This document shows, one piece after another, positions 1 through 4,110 of a DNA stretch of 5,437 bases. The notes beneath the pieces were generated by a model. It was given only the letters and a program-made list of their open reading frames with translations. It was not told where the DNA came from and searched no databases. Position numbers and translations under genes: made by a program. This stretch comes from Candidatus Falkowiibacteriota bacterium. GTDB taxonomy: Archaea; Iainarchaeota; Iainarchaeia; Iainarchaeales; GCA-2688035. The stretch spans positions 8,616 to 14,052 of the forward strand of contig JAFCBY010000078.1 in the NCBI GenBank assembly GCA_017610485.1, read 5' to 3'. Positions within the stretch are counted from its first letter, which is position 1. Each line of letters starts with the position of its first letter.

Positions 1-745
1 CCTTAAAGCCAGCAACTGCCCAATCAGTCATCTTCTTCCACAGGGCTATTGTTGCCTTATCTTTTGCCTCCCACTTTTTCAGCAGGTCGTAGGCCTGTGC
101 CTCAAGCTCTGGTTGTTCCTTCACCTTCTGGTTAAACAACACATAATAATCGCCCACAAAGTGGTCTGGCTTTTTGCCTTCCTTCTTCGGGTTTGAGTCC
201 TTTCCAAATAGCTTAAAGGCAAGCATGCTCTTGCAGATGTGAATGCCCCTGTCATTGACCAGGTTGGCTTTCACGACCTTGTGGCCGGAAGCCTCAAGAA
301 TTCCTGCAACCGCCATTCCAATGGAATTGTTTCTCAGATGCCCCAGGTGCAGTGGCTTGTTGCTGTTGGGTGCGCTGTATTCGACCATCACCTTTTGGCT
401 CTTTCCAATACTGTTCCTGCCATACTTGCTTTTTTCTTTTAACACGATATCAATTGCCTGTTTGGCAATCCCTTCCTTTGCAAGGAAGAAATTCAGGTAT
501 GGCCCGGCTGCCTTTGCCGAGTCAACGCCTTTTGGCAGCTTTGTGGAGGATGCCAGGCCATCTGCAATATGCTGCGGCGCCTTCTTCAAAAGGGGGGCAA
601 GCTTAAAGCAGGGGAAAGCCAAGTCGCCCATTTCAGGGTTTGGCGGCTCTTCTAAAAGGGTTTCAATCTCTGCCTTTTTCATCTTCCCGGAAAGGGCTTT
701 CTCTATTGCCTGTGCAATTTCCTTTTTTTCTGACATTTTTACCAT
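1..745 (-). CDS. argS: Arginyl-tRNA synthetase, N-terminal part (3' end beyond window)
   Basis: Class I aminoacyl-tRNA synthetase that attaches arginine to tRNA-Arg in the cytoplasm. I translated the reverse strand by hand; the frame stays open to the left edge, giving 248 residues of a protein usually about 550-600 long. Residues 1-113 fit the ArgS N-terminal (Add-1) domain, including an NPEMGDLAFP stretch at 36-45. The Rossmann core then opens with EYSAPNSNKPLHLGHLRNN at 122-140, which contains the class I HLGH signature at 133-136, followed by NDRGIHICKS at 164-173. This combination is diagnostic of ArgS. The KMSK-equivalent and anticodon-binding domains lie outside. Two in-frame ATGs exist, at 745 and 736. 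A TAG directly precedes the first, and an AT-rich box (768-777) would place transcription start near 745, so a leaderless start there is plausible; 736 (MSEKKEI...) is the alternative. It lies downstream of the tRNA-Arg gene on the same strand. Confidence 0.97.
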   Translation of the reverse strand, partial: MVKMSEKKEIAQAIEKALSGKMKKAEIETLLEEPPNPEMGDLAFPCFKLAPLLKKAPQHIADGLASSTKLPKGVDSAKAAGPYLNFFLAKEGIAKQAIDIVLKEKSKYGRNSIGKSQKVMVEYSAPNSNKPLHLGHLRNNSIGMAVAGILEASGHKVVKANLVNDRGIHICKSMLAFKLFGKDSNPKKEGKKPDHFVGDYYVLFNQKVKEQPELEAQAYDLLKKWEAKDKATIALWKKMTDWAVAGFK

Positions 746-767
746 CTAATAATAGGTTTTCAAGCTT

Positions 768-777
768 AATTAATTTA
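768..777 (-). promoter_or_regulatory. Possible TATA box for argS
   Basis: The 40-base gap between the 98-aa gene and argS is strongly AT-rich, with TAAATTAATT on the minus strand. Its centre is about 27 bases upstream of the first argS ATG at 745, the usual archaeal TATA distance for a leaderless mRNA. argS could be transcribed from here in addition to readthrough from the tRNA side. Placement is by eye. Confidence 0.35.
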
Positions 778-785
778 ATTCCTGC

Positions 786-1082
786 TCAAATATCACTTAT
801 TCTTCTCCTGTTCCCAAACCTTATTGCAAGCGCCTGCTCCAGGTCGCCTGAACTAACCTTATACTTTTTTGCAACTGCGATAAATGTTTCCCTTGCCGAT
901 TTCTTGAATTCAACATTTGCAATTGCCCTGCTAAGCTGGTCAACTTCCGAAGCAGTCAATTTGGATGCAAGCTCATTATGCTCTCTTTCACGCCTGTCCC
1001 TTTCCAGGCCAGCACTGCTCCATTGCTCGGCCCTCTGCCTTTCAAGGATCTCTGCCGGCTTTCTTTTTCTCTTCTTTGGCAT
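786..1082 (-). CDS. Uncharacterised 98-aa charged protein between tRNA-Arg and argS
   Basis: I do not recognise this family. The first 8 residues are mostly Lys/Arg (PKKRKRK). Residues 10-55 are rich in Glu, Arg and Gln and are probably a long helix or coiled coil. Residues 63-90 (ARETFIAVAKKYKVSSGDLE and on) have the spacing of a small helix-turn-helix, so nucleic-acid binding is possible but not shown. There are no cysteines and no membrane segment. The ATG at 1082 is well supported by GGTGA at 1087-1091, four bases upstream. The start codon is only 16 bases from the mature 3' end of the upstream tRNA, and no promoter fits in between because the -27 position falls inside the GC-rich tRNA. 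The gene is therefore probably co-transcribed with the tRNA. It ends in TGA, 40 bases before argS. Confidence 0.75.
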   Translation of the reverse strand: MPKKRKRKPAEILERQRAEQWSSAGLERDRREREHNELASKLTASEVDQLSRAIANVEFKKSARETFIAVAKKYKVSSGDLEQALAIRFGNRRRISDI

Positions 1083-1086
1083 TGGT

Positions 1087-1091
1087 TCACC
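1087..1091 (-). promoter_or_regulatory. Shine-Dalgarno site for the 98-aa gene
   Basis: GGTGA on the minus strand, complementary to the archaeal 16S rRNA 3' end, four bases before ATG 1082. It begins only 7 bases after the tRNA discriminator base, so it would survive as a minimal leader if RNase Z cuts the tRNA 3' end. Confidence 0.6.
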
Positions 1092-1098
1092 ATAAAAG

Positions 1099-1171
1099 CG
1101 GACCCGGCCGGATTCGAACCGGCGATCACCTGCTTAGAAGGCAGGTACCTTATCCGCTAGGCTACGGGTCC
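1099..1171 (-). tRNA. tRNA-Arg (anticodon UCU)
   Basis: A complete 73-base cloverleaf reads on the minus strand. The acceptor stem GGACCCG/CGGGTCC is perfect, with discriminator G at 1099. The D-arm is GCCT/AGGT with an 8-base loop containing GG. The anticodon stem CCTGC/GCAGG encloses loop CTTCTAA, giving anticodon TCT, which reads AGA (and by wobble AGG) arginine codons. The variable loop is 5 bases, and the T-arm GCCGG/CCGGC has loop TTCGAAT. There is no intron. CCA is not encoded; GCTTTTA follows the discriminator. AGA and AGG codons are common in the neighbouring basic genes, so this is a much-used isoacceptor. The argS gene lies downstream on the same strand. Confidence 0.98.
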
Positions 1172-1197
1172 TTGGAAGAAATTTAGGGAAATAATGG

Positions 1198-1204
1198 TTA
1201 TTAA
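1198..1204 (-). promoter_or_regulatory. Probable TATA box of the tRNA-Arg gene
   Basis: TTAATAA on the minus strand in the 72-base gap after the 259-aa gene. The centre is near 1201, so the predicted transcription start is about 1174, three bases before the tRNA 5' end at 1171. This is the arrangement expected for an archaeal tRNA gene. The rest of 1172-1243 holds nothing else I recognise. Confidence 0.5.
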
Positions 1205-1243
1205 GGATTGCTTTTTTGTCTGTCTTTGCAATTGTGCCTGGCA

Positions 1244-2023
1244 TTACATTTTTTTTCCGAAAATAAGGTCGTAAAATTCCGGTTCGCTTGGTGCATCTTT
1301 ATATGTTACATATGATGCTTCAAAGACCCTGTGGCCTGTTTCGGCGGCAAAATTGCTTATTCTTCTAAGGGCGTTGATTGTATTTGTCTGGAGCCCTTCG
1401 GGTAGAATAACTTTTGAACCAATGGCTCTCCTTATTTTCCAACGGTCGTCTATAGTCAATGTTGTTAAGGTTCCCTTCTCGTCCCGGAACTTGTCTGTTC
1501 CAGCTCCTGTTTTTGAAATTACTACTTTGCCTGTGTTGAAGTCAACGTTTAATTGAACAAAGTGGTCATATTCTCCAAGGCCCCTAACCTTGTGGACAAT
1601 GAAGCGCGCCTCTGGCTTCTTTTTTTTTGCAGCTTTCATCCACTGCTTAACCATTTTTTCGGTTCTTTCCGGAGGCTGGTTCTTGAGGTAAAGGTTGAGC
1701 CTTGGCATGCTAACCCATTCCTTCAAGCTCTGAGTGTGATTTAGTCTTTCAGGGTCTGTTCTAACAATAAGCCTGCCATGCTGGGGGTCTTTAAAGCTGT
1801 TTATTGAAAATCCACTGGCCTTGTCGCACACCCTGAAATCTAGGAGGTTGACATTTACTCGTCCGAAAATTTCTCTTAGTGCCAGCAGCCCGTACAATTT
1901 CGAACGGTATTCGTTGTGCTTCAGTGGCCTTAGGTGTAGGAGGGATACTCGCCTCCTTGGCCGCTTCATTTTGGGTTTTGTGATTTTTCCTTTTGACTTT
2001 TGGTGTCTTTCTCTTGCAGGCAT
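1244..2023 (-). CDS. Uncharacterised 259-aa protein with basic N-terminus
   Basis: I cannot assign this family with confidence. Residues 1-37 are highly basic and probably disordered or RNA-contacting. Residues 38-259 look like a folded soluble domain: SKLYGLLALREIFGRVNVNL (41-60), a GRLIVRTDP stretch (83-91), VHKVRGLGEYDHFVQLNVDF (143-162) and a C-terminal FEASYVTYKDAPSEPEFYDL (234-253). A basic linker (AAKKKKPEAR, 131-140) splits it. The IVRTDP strand and the acidic C-terminal segment faintly recall ATP-grasp/PEP-synthase-like nucleotide-binding folds, but catalytic residues are not evident, so this is only a hypothesis. The ATG at 2023 has a weak AAGGA site about 9 bases upstream. The gene follows the 112-aa gene by 34 bases and may share its transcript. 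An overlapping 79-residue frame near its start (GTG at 2030) is a shadow. Confidence 0.85.
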   Translation of the reverse strand: MPARERHQKSKGKITKPKMKRPRRRVSLLHLRPLKHNEYRSKLYGLLALREIFGRVNVNLLDFRVCDKASGFSINSFKDPQHGRLIVRTDPERLNHTQSLKEWVSMPRLNLYLKNQPPERTEKMVKQWMKAAKKKKPEARFIVHKVRGLGEYDHFVQLNVDFNTGKVVISKTGAGTDKFRDEKGTLTTLTIDDRWKIRRAIGSKVILPEGLQTNTINALRRISNFAAETGHRVFEASYVTYKDAPSEPEFYDLIFGKKM

Positions 2024-2057
2024 TTTCCACAGTCCTTTTTCTTCCTAATAATGAGTG

Positions 2058-2396
2058 TTAAGAATTGTTTTCTCTGTGTTTTGGGTTTCTTTCGGAGGCA
2101 AAAGTTTGTTTGCCCAAAACCTTTTTTTTAGGGCCTATTTTTGCAAGGGCTTTGACCCTGGTCTTGTTTATTTGTTTTTCCGGCAATGAAAATCGCCTTA
2201 TATCCTGGCCTGAATCAAAGAAAACCTGTTCATTGTGCTGCCTTCTGTCGACCCCCCTGTAGACGATTTTTCCTGCCTCATTTCTAACTACAATTAGCTT
2301 CTGGCCTGTTTTACTTTTTGCAGGTTCTCTGTGTCTCTTTTTTGGGGGCCTCTTCTGCCTGGAACGCGTTTGAGTTGCTCTTGTTACTTTGCGCAT
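2058..2396 (-). CDS. Uncharacterised 112-aa strongly basic protein
   Basis: Not recognised. About 14 of the first 33 residues are Lys or Arg with prolines (RSRQKRPPKKRHREP), suggesting a disordered nucleic-acid-binding tail. Residues 34-52 (LIVVRNEAGKIVYRGVDRR) have the alternation of a beta hairpin and may be the only folded element. The C-terminus (about 77-112) is basic again. No cysteine, signal peptide or membrane segment is present. The start at ATG 2396 is supported by AGGCG at 2403-2407, seven bits of sequence upstream, and by a TATA-like box at 2430-2437 that would start the RNA near 2407. It is the first gene of the minus-strand series 112 aa, 259 aa, tRNA-Arg, 98 aa, argS. A ribosome- or RNA-associated role would fit charge and context but is inference. 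Confidence 0.75.
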   Translation of the reverse strand: MRKVTRATQTRSRQKRPPKKRHREPAKSKTGQKLIVVRNEAGKIVYRGVDRRQHNEQVFFDSGQDIRRFSLPEKQINKTRVKALAKIGPKKKVLGKQTFASERNPKHRENNS

Positions 2397-2405
2397 TGTT
2401 TTCGC

Positions 2406-2600
2406 CTAAAAGGTTATGCGGCTTTGACCTTTAAAATGATTGTGTTTTGCCCCACATTTCTTTGCATTTCCTGTCCAAAAGGACAGTTTTTTTGCCTCCA
2501 ATTGACTTAATTCAGGTTGTTTTTGGCTTTTGTCCTGTTTAATCCATTGGTCGTAGGCAGGAGGGGAGACTCGGGGACAGTCAGAAAAGGCCCTTTCCAA
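2406..2600 (-). CDS. Doubtful 64-aa open frame
   Basis: A TTG-initiated frame with no clear ribosome site. It ends in TAG ten bases before the 112-aa start codon. The peptide has two cysteines spaced far apart (residues 8 and 49), a PRVSPPAYDQWIKQDKSQK stretch at 9-27, and no family I recognise. Against coding: the weak start, a perfect hairpin with a T run embedded at 2471-2493, and a likely promoter for the next gene inside its 3' part. For coding: the even amino-acid mix and the tandem position before the 112-aa gene. Listed only so that it can be tested. Confidence 0.2.
   Translation of the reverse strand: MERAFSDCPRVSPPAYDQWIKQDKSQKQPELSQLEAKKLSFWTGNAKKCGAKHNHFKGQSRITF
2430..2437 (-). 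promoter_or_regulatory. Probable TATA box for the 112-aa gene
   Basis: ATTTTAAA on the minus strand, centre near 2434. The predicted start is about 2407, giving a leader of about 11 bases that carries AGGCG just before ATG 2396. This makes the 112-aa gene independent of anything farther upstream. Confidence 0.45.
2471..2493 (+). terminator. Perfect hairpin with T7 tail (terminator-like)
   Basis: CTGTCC-AAAA-GGACAG followed directly by seven T's: a 6-bp perfect stem, 4-base loop and T tail in the plus direction. Read on the minus strand it is an A7-led hairpin with no T tail, so the polarity points to termination of a plus-strand RNA. No plus-strand gene precedes it; the left 2.4 kb is all minus strand. 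It could therefore end an antisense or small RNA, block antisense transcription, or be a structured element in a minus-strand leader. Confidence 0.5.
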
Positions 2601-2630
2601 ACTGAAAATGTTTTAACCAATTTAAGGGCA

Positions 2631-2697
2631 TTTTTTTAAAAAAAAGGGATTTTTCCGGGCTTTTTTTGCCAAAAACGGCTTTTTTCAACCATTTTTT
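2631..2697. repeat. Phased A/T tracts (candidate curved DNA)
   Basis: Runs of five to eight A or T lie at 2631-2637 (T7), 2638-2645 (A8), 2650-2654 (T5), 2661-2667 (T7), 2671-2675 (A5), 2680-2685 (T6) and 2692-2697 (T6). From the A8 run onward the centres are about 10.5, 12, 9, 9.5 and 12 bases apart, close to one helical turn. Such phasing is known to bend DNA. The T7A8 block is a perfect inverted repeat and could also act as a TATA-like element for the minus strand. Confidence 0.5.
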
Positions 2698-2712
2698 AGC
2701 CTCTGAGAAAGC

Positions 2713-2720
2713 TTTTTATT
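2713..2720 (+). promoter_or_regulatory. Probable TATA box of the zinc-ribbon gene
   Basis: TTTTTATT with centre near 2716.5, predicting transcription start at about 2743. That coincides with an in-frame ATG (leaderless option) or leaves a leader of about 20 bases carrying GGAAGGAG before ATG 2764. Confidence 0.45.
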
Positions 2721-2763
2721 CTTGAAAAGGTCTAATTTTATGATGGAAGGAGATTGGCTAGAA

Positions 2764-2913
2764 ATGCTAATAAAAGTGCATTGCGACAAGTGCAACAAGG
2801 ACCTAACTGTTGACATGCAAGTAGGGGAGCATAGGGTAATCCACTGCTCTTGTGGAAAAGTCACTGACCTTAACTTGTCGCAAGGAGTTGACTCAAAGAA
2901 ATATTCCTATTGA
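2764..2913 (+). CDS. Small zinc-ribbon-like protein (49 aa)
   Basis: The protein has HCDKC at residues 6-10 and HCSCGK at 27-32, so four cysteines (7, 10, 28, 30) with adjacent histidines (6, 27) could bind one zinc. The first pair is a classic CxxC knuckle; the second is CxC, slightly irregular, and the nearby histidine may substitute. Between them is a 17-residue beta-like stretch (DLTVDMQVGEHRVI). No other domain is present, so the partner (protein or nucleic acid) cannot be told. Start choice is open. ATG 2764 has AAGGAG 11 bases upstream. In-frame ATGs at 2740 and 2743 would be leaderless from the predicted start and add 7-8 residues (MMEGDWLE). A TTG at 2722 lies too close to the TATA box. 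The gene appears monocistronic, with a terminator-like hairpin 16 bases after the stop. Confidence 0.75.
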   Translation: MLIKVHCDKCNKDLTVDMQVGEHRVIHCSCGKVTDLNLSQGVDSKKYSY

Positions 2914-2929
2914 AACCACAACAAAGTAA

Positions 2930-2951
2930 GACTTTTTAGTCATACTTTTTT
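2930..2951 (+). terminator. Terminator after zinc-ribbon gene
   Basis: GACT-TTTT-AGTC hairpin (2930-2941) followed after four bases by T6 (2946-2951), starting 16 bases past the stop at 2913. The stem is short, but both T runs fit archaeal oligo-T termination. Confidence 0.5.
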
Positions 2952-3095
2952 CCAGCAAAGCGTAGGTGGCAAGCCCCCCCAGTTTCTGAAACCTCCAAAT
3001 AGGGTTTGATTCAAATTAATGCCGCCCAGCTGCTTCTATTCACCGATTAACTGCTTAAAGTAACCTTTAAATATTGTTTTGCCTGCCTTTCTTAC
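2952..3095. other. Intergenic stretch before the 58-aa gene
   Basis: It holds a C7 tract (2974-2980) and two small palindromes 12 bases apart, GTTTCTGAAAC (2982-2992) and TTTGATTCAAA (3005-3015). AAACCT/GGGTTT (2989-2994 with 3002-3007) can alternatively pair as one 6-bp stem with a wobble. The promoter of the next gene follows. No coding frame is evident. The palindromes could be operator half-sites or RNA structure; nothing confirms either. Confidence 0.35.
3066..3073 (+). promoter_or_regulatory. TATA box of the 58-aa membrane protein gene
   Basis: TTTAAATA, close to the archaeal consensus, with its centre about 27 bases before ATG 3096. The predicted RNA would begin at or next to the start codon, so the mRNA is probably leaderless. 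No Shine-Dalgarno sequence is visible before the ATG, which agrees. Confidence 0.6.
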
Positions 3096-3272
3096 ATGGC
3101 TGAGGCTGAAAGGAAGACCGCTGAAATGGTCGTTGCTCTGGTGGTTCTTGTGGCGTCGTTTATGTACATTTATGATAGCCTAACCAGGTACACAAGGATT
3201 GACGTGCTTTTGGCAGTGCTTGTTTTTGGAGTTAGCATTATCTACTTGTTCAGCAACATCTGGGATAAGTGA
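3096..3272 (+). CDS. Small two-helix membrane protein (58 aa)
   Basis: Translated by hand: MAEAERKTAEM, then a hydrophobic helix at about 11-27, a polar turn (YDSLTRYTRID, 26-36), a second helix at about 37-53, and the tail FSNIWDK, ended by TGA. A charged N-terminus with two membrane spans and a short basic loop suggests both ends on the same side of the membrane; by the positive-inside rule, loop Arg31 and Arg35 compete with the N-terminal Arg6 and Lys7, so orientation is unclear. No family is recognised. Support for coding is a good TATA box exactly at leaderless distance, an ATG, consistent hydrophobic periodicity and a stop followed by a short gap before the next promoter. It is the first of two successive plus-strand membrane protein genes. 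Confidence 0.75.
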   Translation: MAEAERKTAEMVVALVVLVASFMYIYDSLTRYTRIDVLLAVLVFGVSIIYLFSNIWDK

Positions 3273-3295
3273 AATTTTGGCCCCCCCCAATAGCC

Positions 3296-3305
3296 TTTTA
3301 TTTAA
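3296..3305 (+). promoter_or_regulatory. TATA box of the 258-aa gene
   Basis: TTTTATTTAA with its centre near 3300, predicting a start near 3327 and a leader of about 7 bases before ATG 3334. It lies 8 bases after a C8 tract (3281-3288). There is no ribosome site, as expected for a near-leaderless mRNA. Confidence 0.5.
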
Positions 3306-3333
3306 GTTAAGCCAATTCTTTTACTGGTTTTGA

Positions 3334-4110
3334 ATGGTTGAAGTGGAAGAAGTTCTTGATGGCATTAAAGTCCTGCTGAAGGATACTGTCAAAGAGAGGC
3401 CACTTACCTTTGTAGTAATTGCGATAGCAATTCTCGCAGTTCTCCTCTTTTGGAAAACCATTCTGCGCGTTTTCTTTGGCCTTTTTCTGGCCGCAATTGC
3501 CCTGCTGGCTATTCTTGGCATTGTTCTTCTTTGGATCAAAATCAAGTACAGCCAGCCAAGCTACAATGCTCTTGTCTCGGAGAAGAAAACAGTTTTGCAT
3601 GCAATAAAGATTGCTGAAAGGCGCTACATGAAGAGAAAGCTCAGTGAAAAGGACTTCAACAAGATCTTTAAGGAAAAACAGACTGCTTTGATCAAGGTCG
3701 AGGCAAAAATCAACGAATTGTCAGCCAAAGCAAACGAGAAAGAAATAGATGAGGAGCTTCTTGCAGTTCAGACCAAGAAGAGGCACGTCCTCAAAAACCT
3801 TCTGGACCAGAAAAGGCGCCTGCTGAAAGAAATGAACATTGCTGAAAGACTCTACCTTAGAAGAAAAATTGATTCCAAAACCTACCAGGTCCTTGTTCAA
3901 AAAAACCAGAAAAACCTGATTGATCTCGAGGCAGAAATAAAGCAATTGCACAGCGAAGCAAACATTGTAAGGGTAATGGAAGACCTAAAGCAAAACATCT
4001 CGAACATGGAGTCAGGCAAACTCAAAAAAAAGCGAAAGAAGCGGCGCGAGAAAAGGGCAAAGGAAATCAGGATAGCGAAAGAGATTGCCAACCAGGTAAA
4101 GGGCAACTAG
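3334..4110 (+). CDS. Membrane-anchored coiled-coil protein with duplicated helical repeat (258 aa)
   Basis: Not assigned to a named family. Residues 1-23 are amphipathic. Two very hydrophobic segments (about 24-40 and 43-70), separated by KT, form a membrane hairpin or one long bundle. The rest is charged helix, probably cytoplasmic. It contains an internal duplication: residues 82-129 and 158-205 align without gaps at an offset of 76. IAERRYMKRKLSEKDF matches IAERLYLRRKIDSKTY, and each unit ends in (V/L)EA(K/E)I(N/K)(E/Q)L. I count 15 identities over 37 positions (93-129 against 169-205). The pattern E-R-x-Y-x-x-(R/K)-(R/K)-(I/L)-x-x-x-x-(Y/F) resembles short SHOCT-like helical hairpins seen at ends of membrane proteins, an analogy only. 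The tail 231-243 is almost all Lys/Arg and could bind nucleic acid or acidic lipid. The gene converges on the flavodoxin gene, sharing CTAG for both stops. Confidence 0.85.
   Translation: MVEVEEVLDGIKVLLKDTVKERPLTFVVIAIAILAVLLFWKTILRVFFGLFLAAIALLAILGIVLLWIKIKYSQPSYNALVSEKKTVLHAIKIAERRYMKRKLSEKDFNKIFKEKQTALIKVEAKINELSAKANEKEIDEELLAVQTKKRHVLKNLLDQKRRLLKEMNIAERLYLRRKIDSKTYQVLVQKNQKNLIDLEAEIKQLHSEANIVRVMEDLKQNISNMESGKLKKKRKKRREKRAKEIRIAKEIANQVKGN

Larger units (their letters stand above)
2397..2763. other. Divergent intergenic region with hairpin and phased A/T tracts
   Basis: About 365 bases separate the minus-strand 112-aa gene from the plus-strand zinc-ribbon gene. Contents from left to right are the 112-aa promoter (2430-2437), a perfect hairpin plus T7 on the plus strand (2471-2493), a GC-richer stretch (2540-2600) with a GACT/AGTC mini-stem, then a very AT-rich part (2605-2720). 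The last part contains a T7A8 self-complementary block at 2631-2645 and A/T tracts repeating every 9-12 bases. The TATA-like box of the zinc-ribbon gene is at 2713-2720. Apart from the doubtful 64-aa frame I see no gene here; a small RNA or a bent promoter region is possible. Confidence 0.6.

Noticed and set aside
239..749. Plus-strand frames of 67, 168 and 84 residues
   Set aside because: They lie antisense to argS, whose conserved motifs prove the minus-strand frame.
640..1186. Plus-strand frames over the 98-aa gene and tRNA
   Set aside because: Antisense to ORF98, argS and the tRNA; the GPGRIRTGDHLLRR-type peptide is the typical product of translating an antisense tRNA.
1791..2030. 79-residue minus-strand frame starting at GTG 2030
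   Set aside because: Overlaps the 259-aa gene out of frame; its basic character comes from the same Lys/Arg-rich codons read one base off.
1353..2262. Plus-strand frames opposite the 259-aa and 112-aa genes
   Set aside because: Hydrophobic shadows of Lys/Arg/Glu codons, with no ribosome sites or promoters.
2540..2600. Possible C/D box or other small RNA in the GC-richer intergenic part
   Set aside because: A CTGA is present, but no matching C box (RTGATGA) at suitable distance, and only weak 4-bp stems.
3307..4106. Minus-strand frames opposite the 258-aa membrane protein
   Set aside because: The plus frame has a coherent membrane hairpin, an internal repeat and a promoter; the minus frames are fragmentary.
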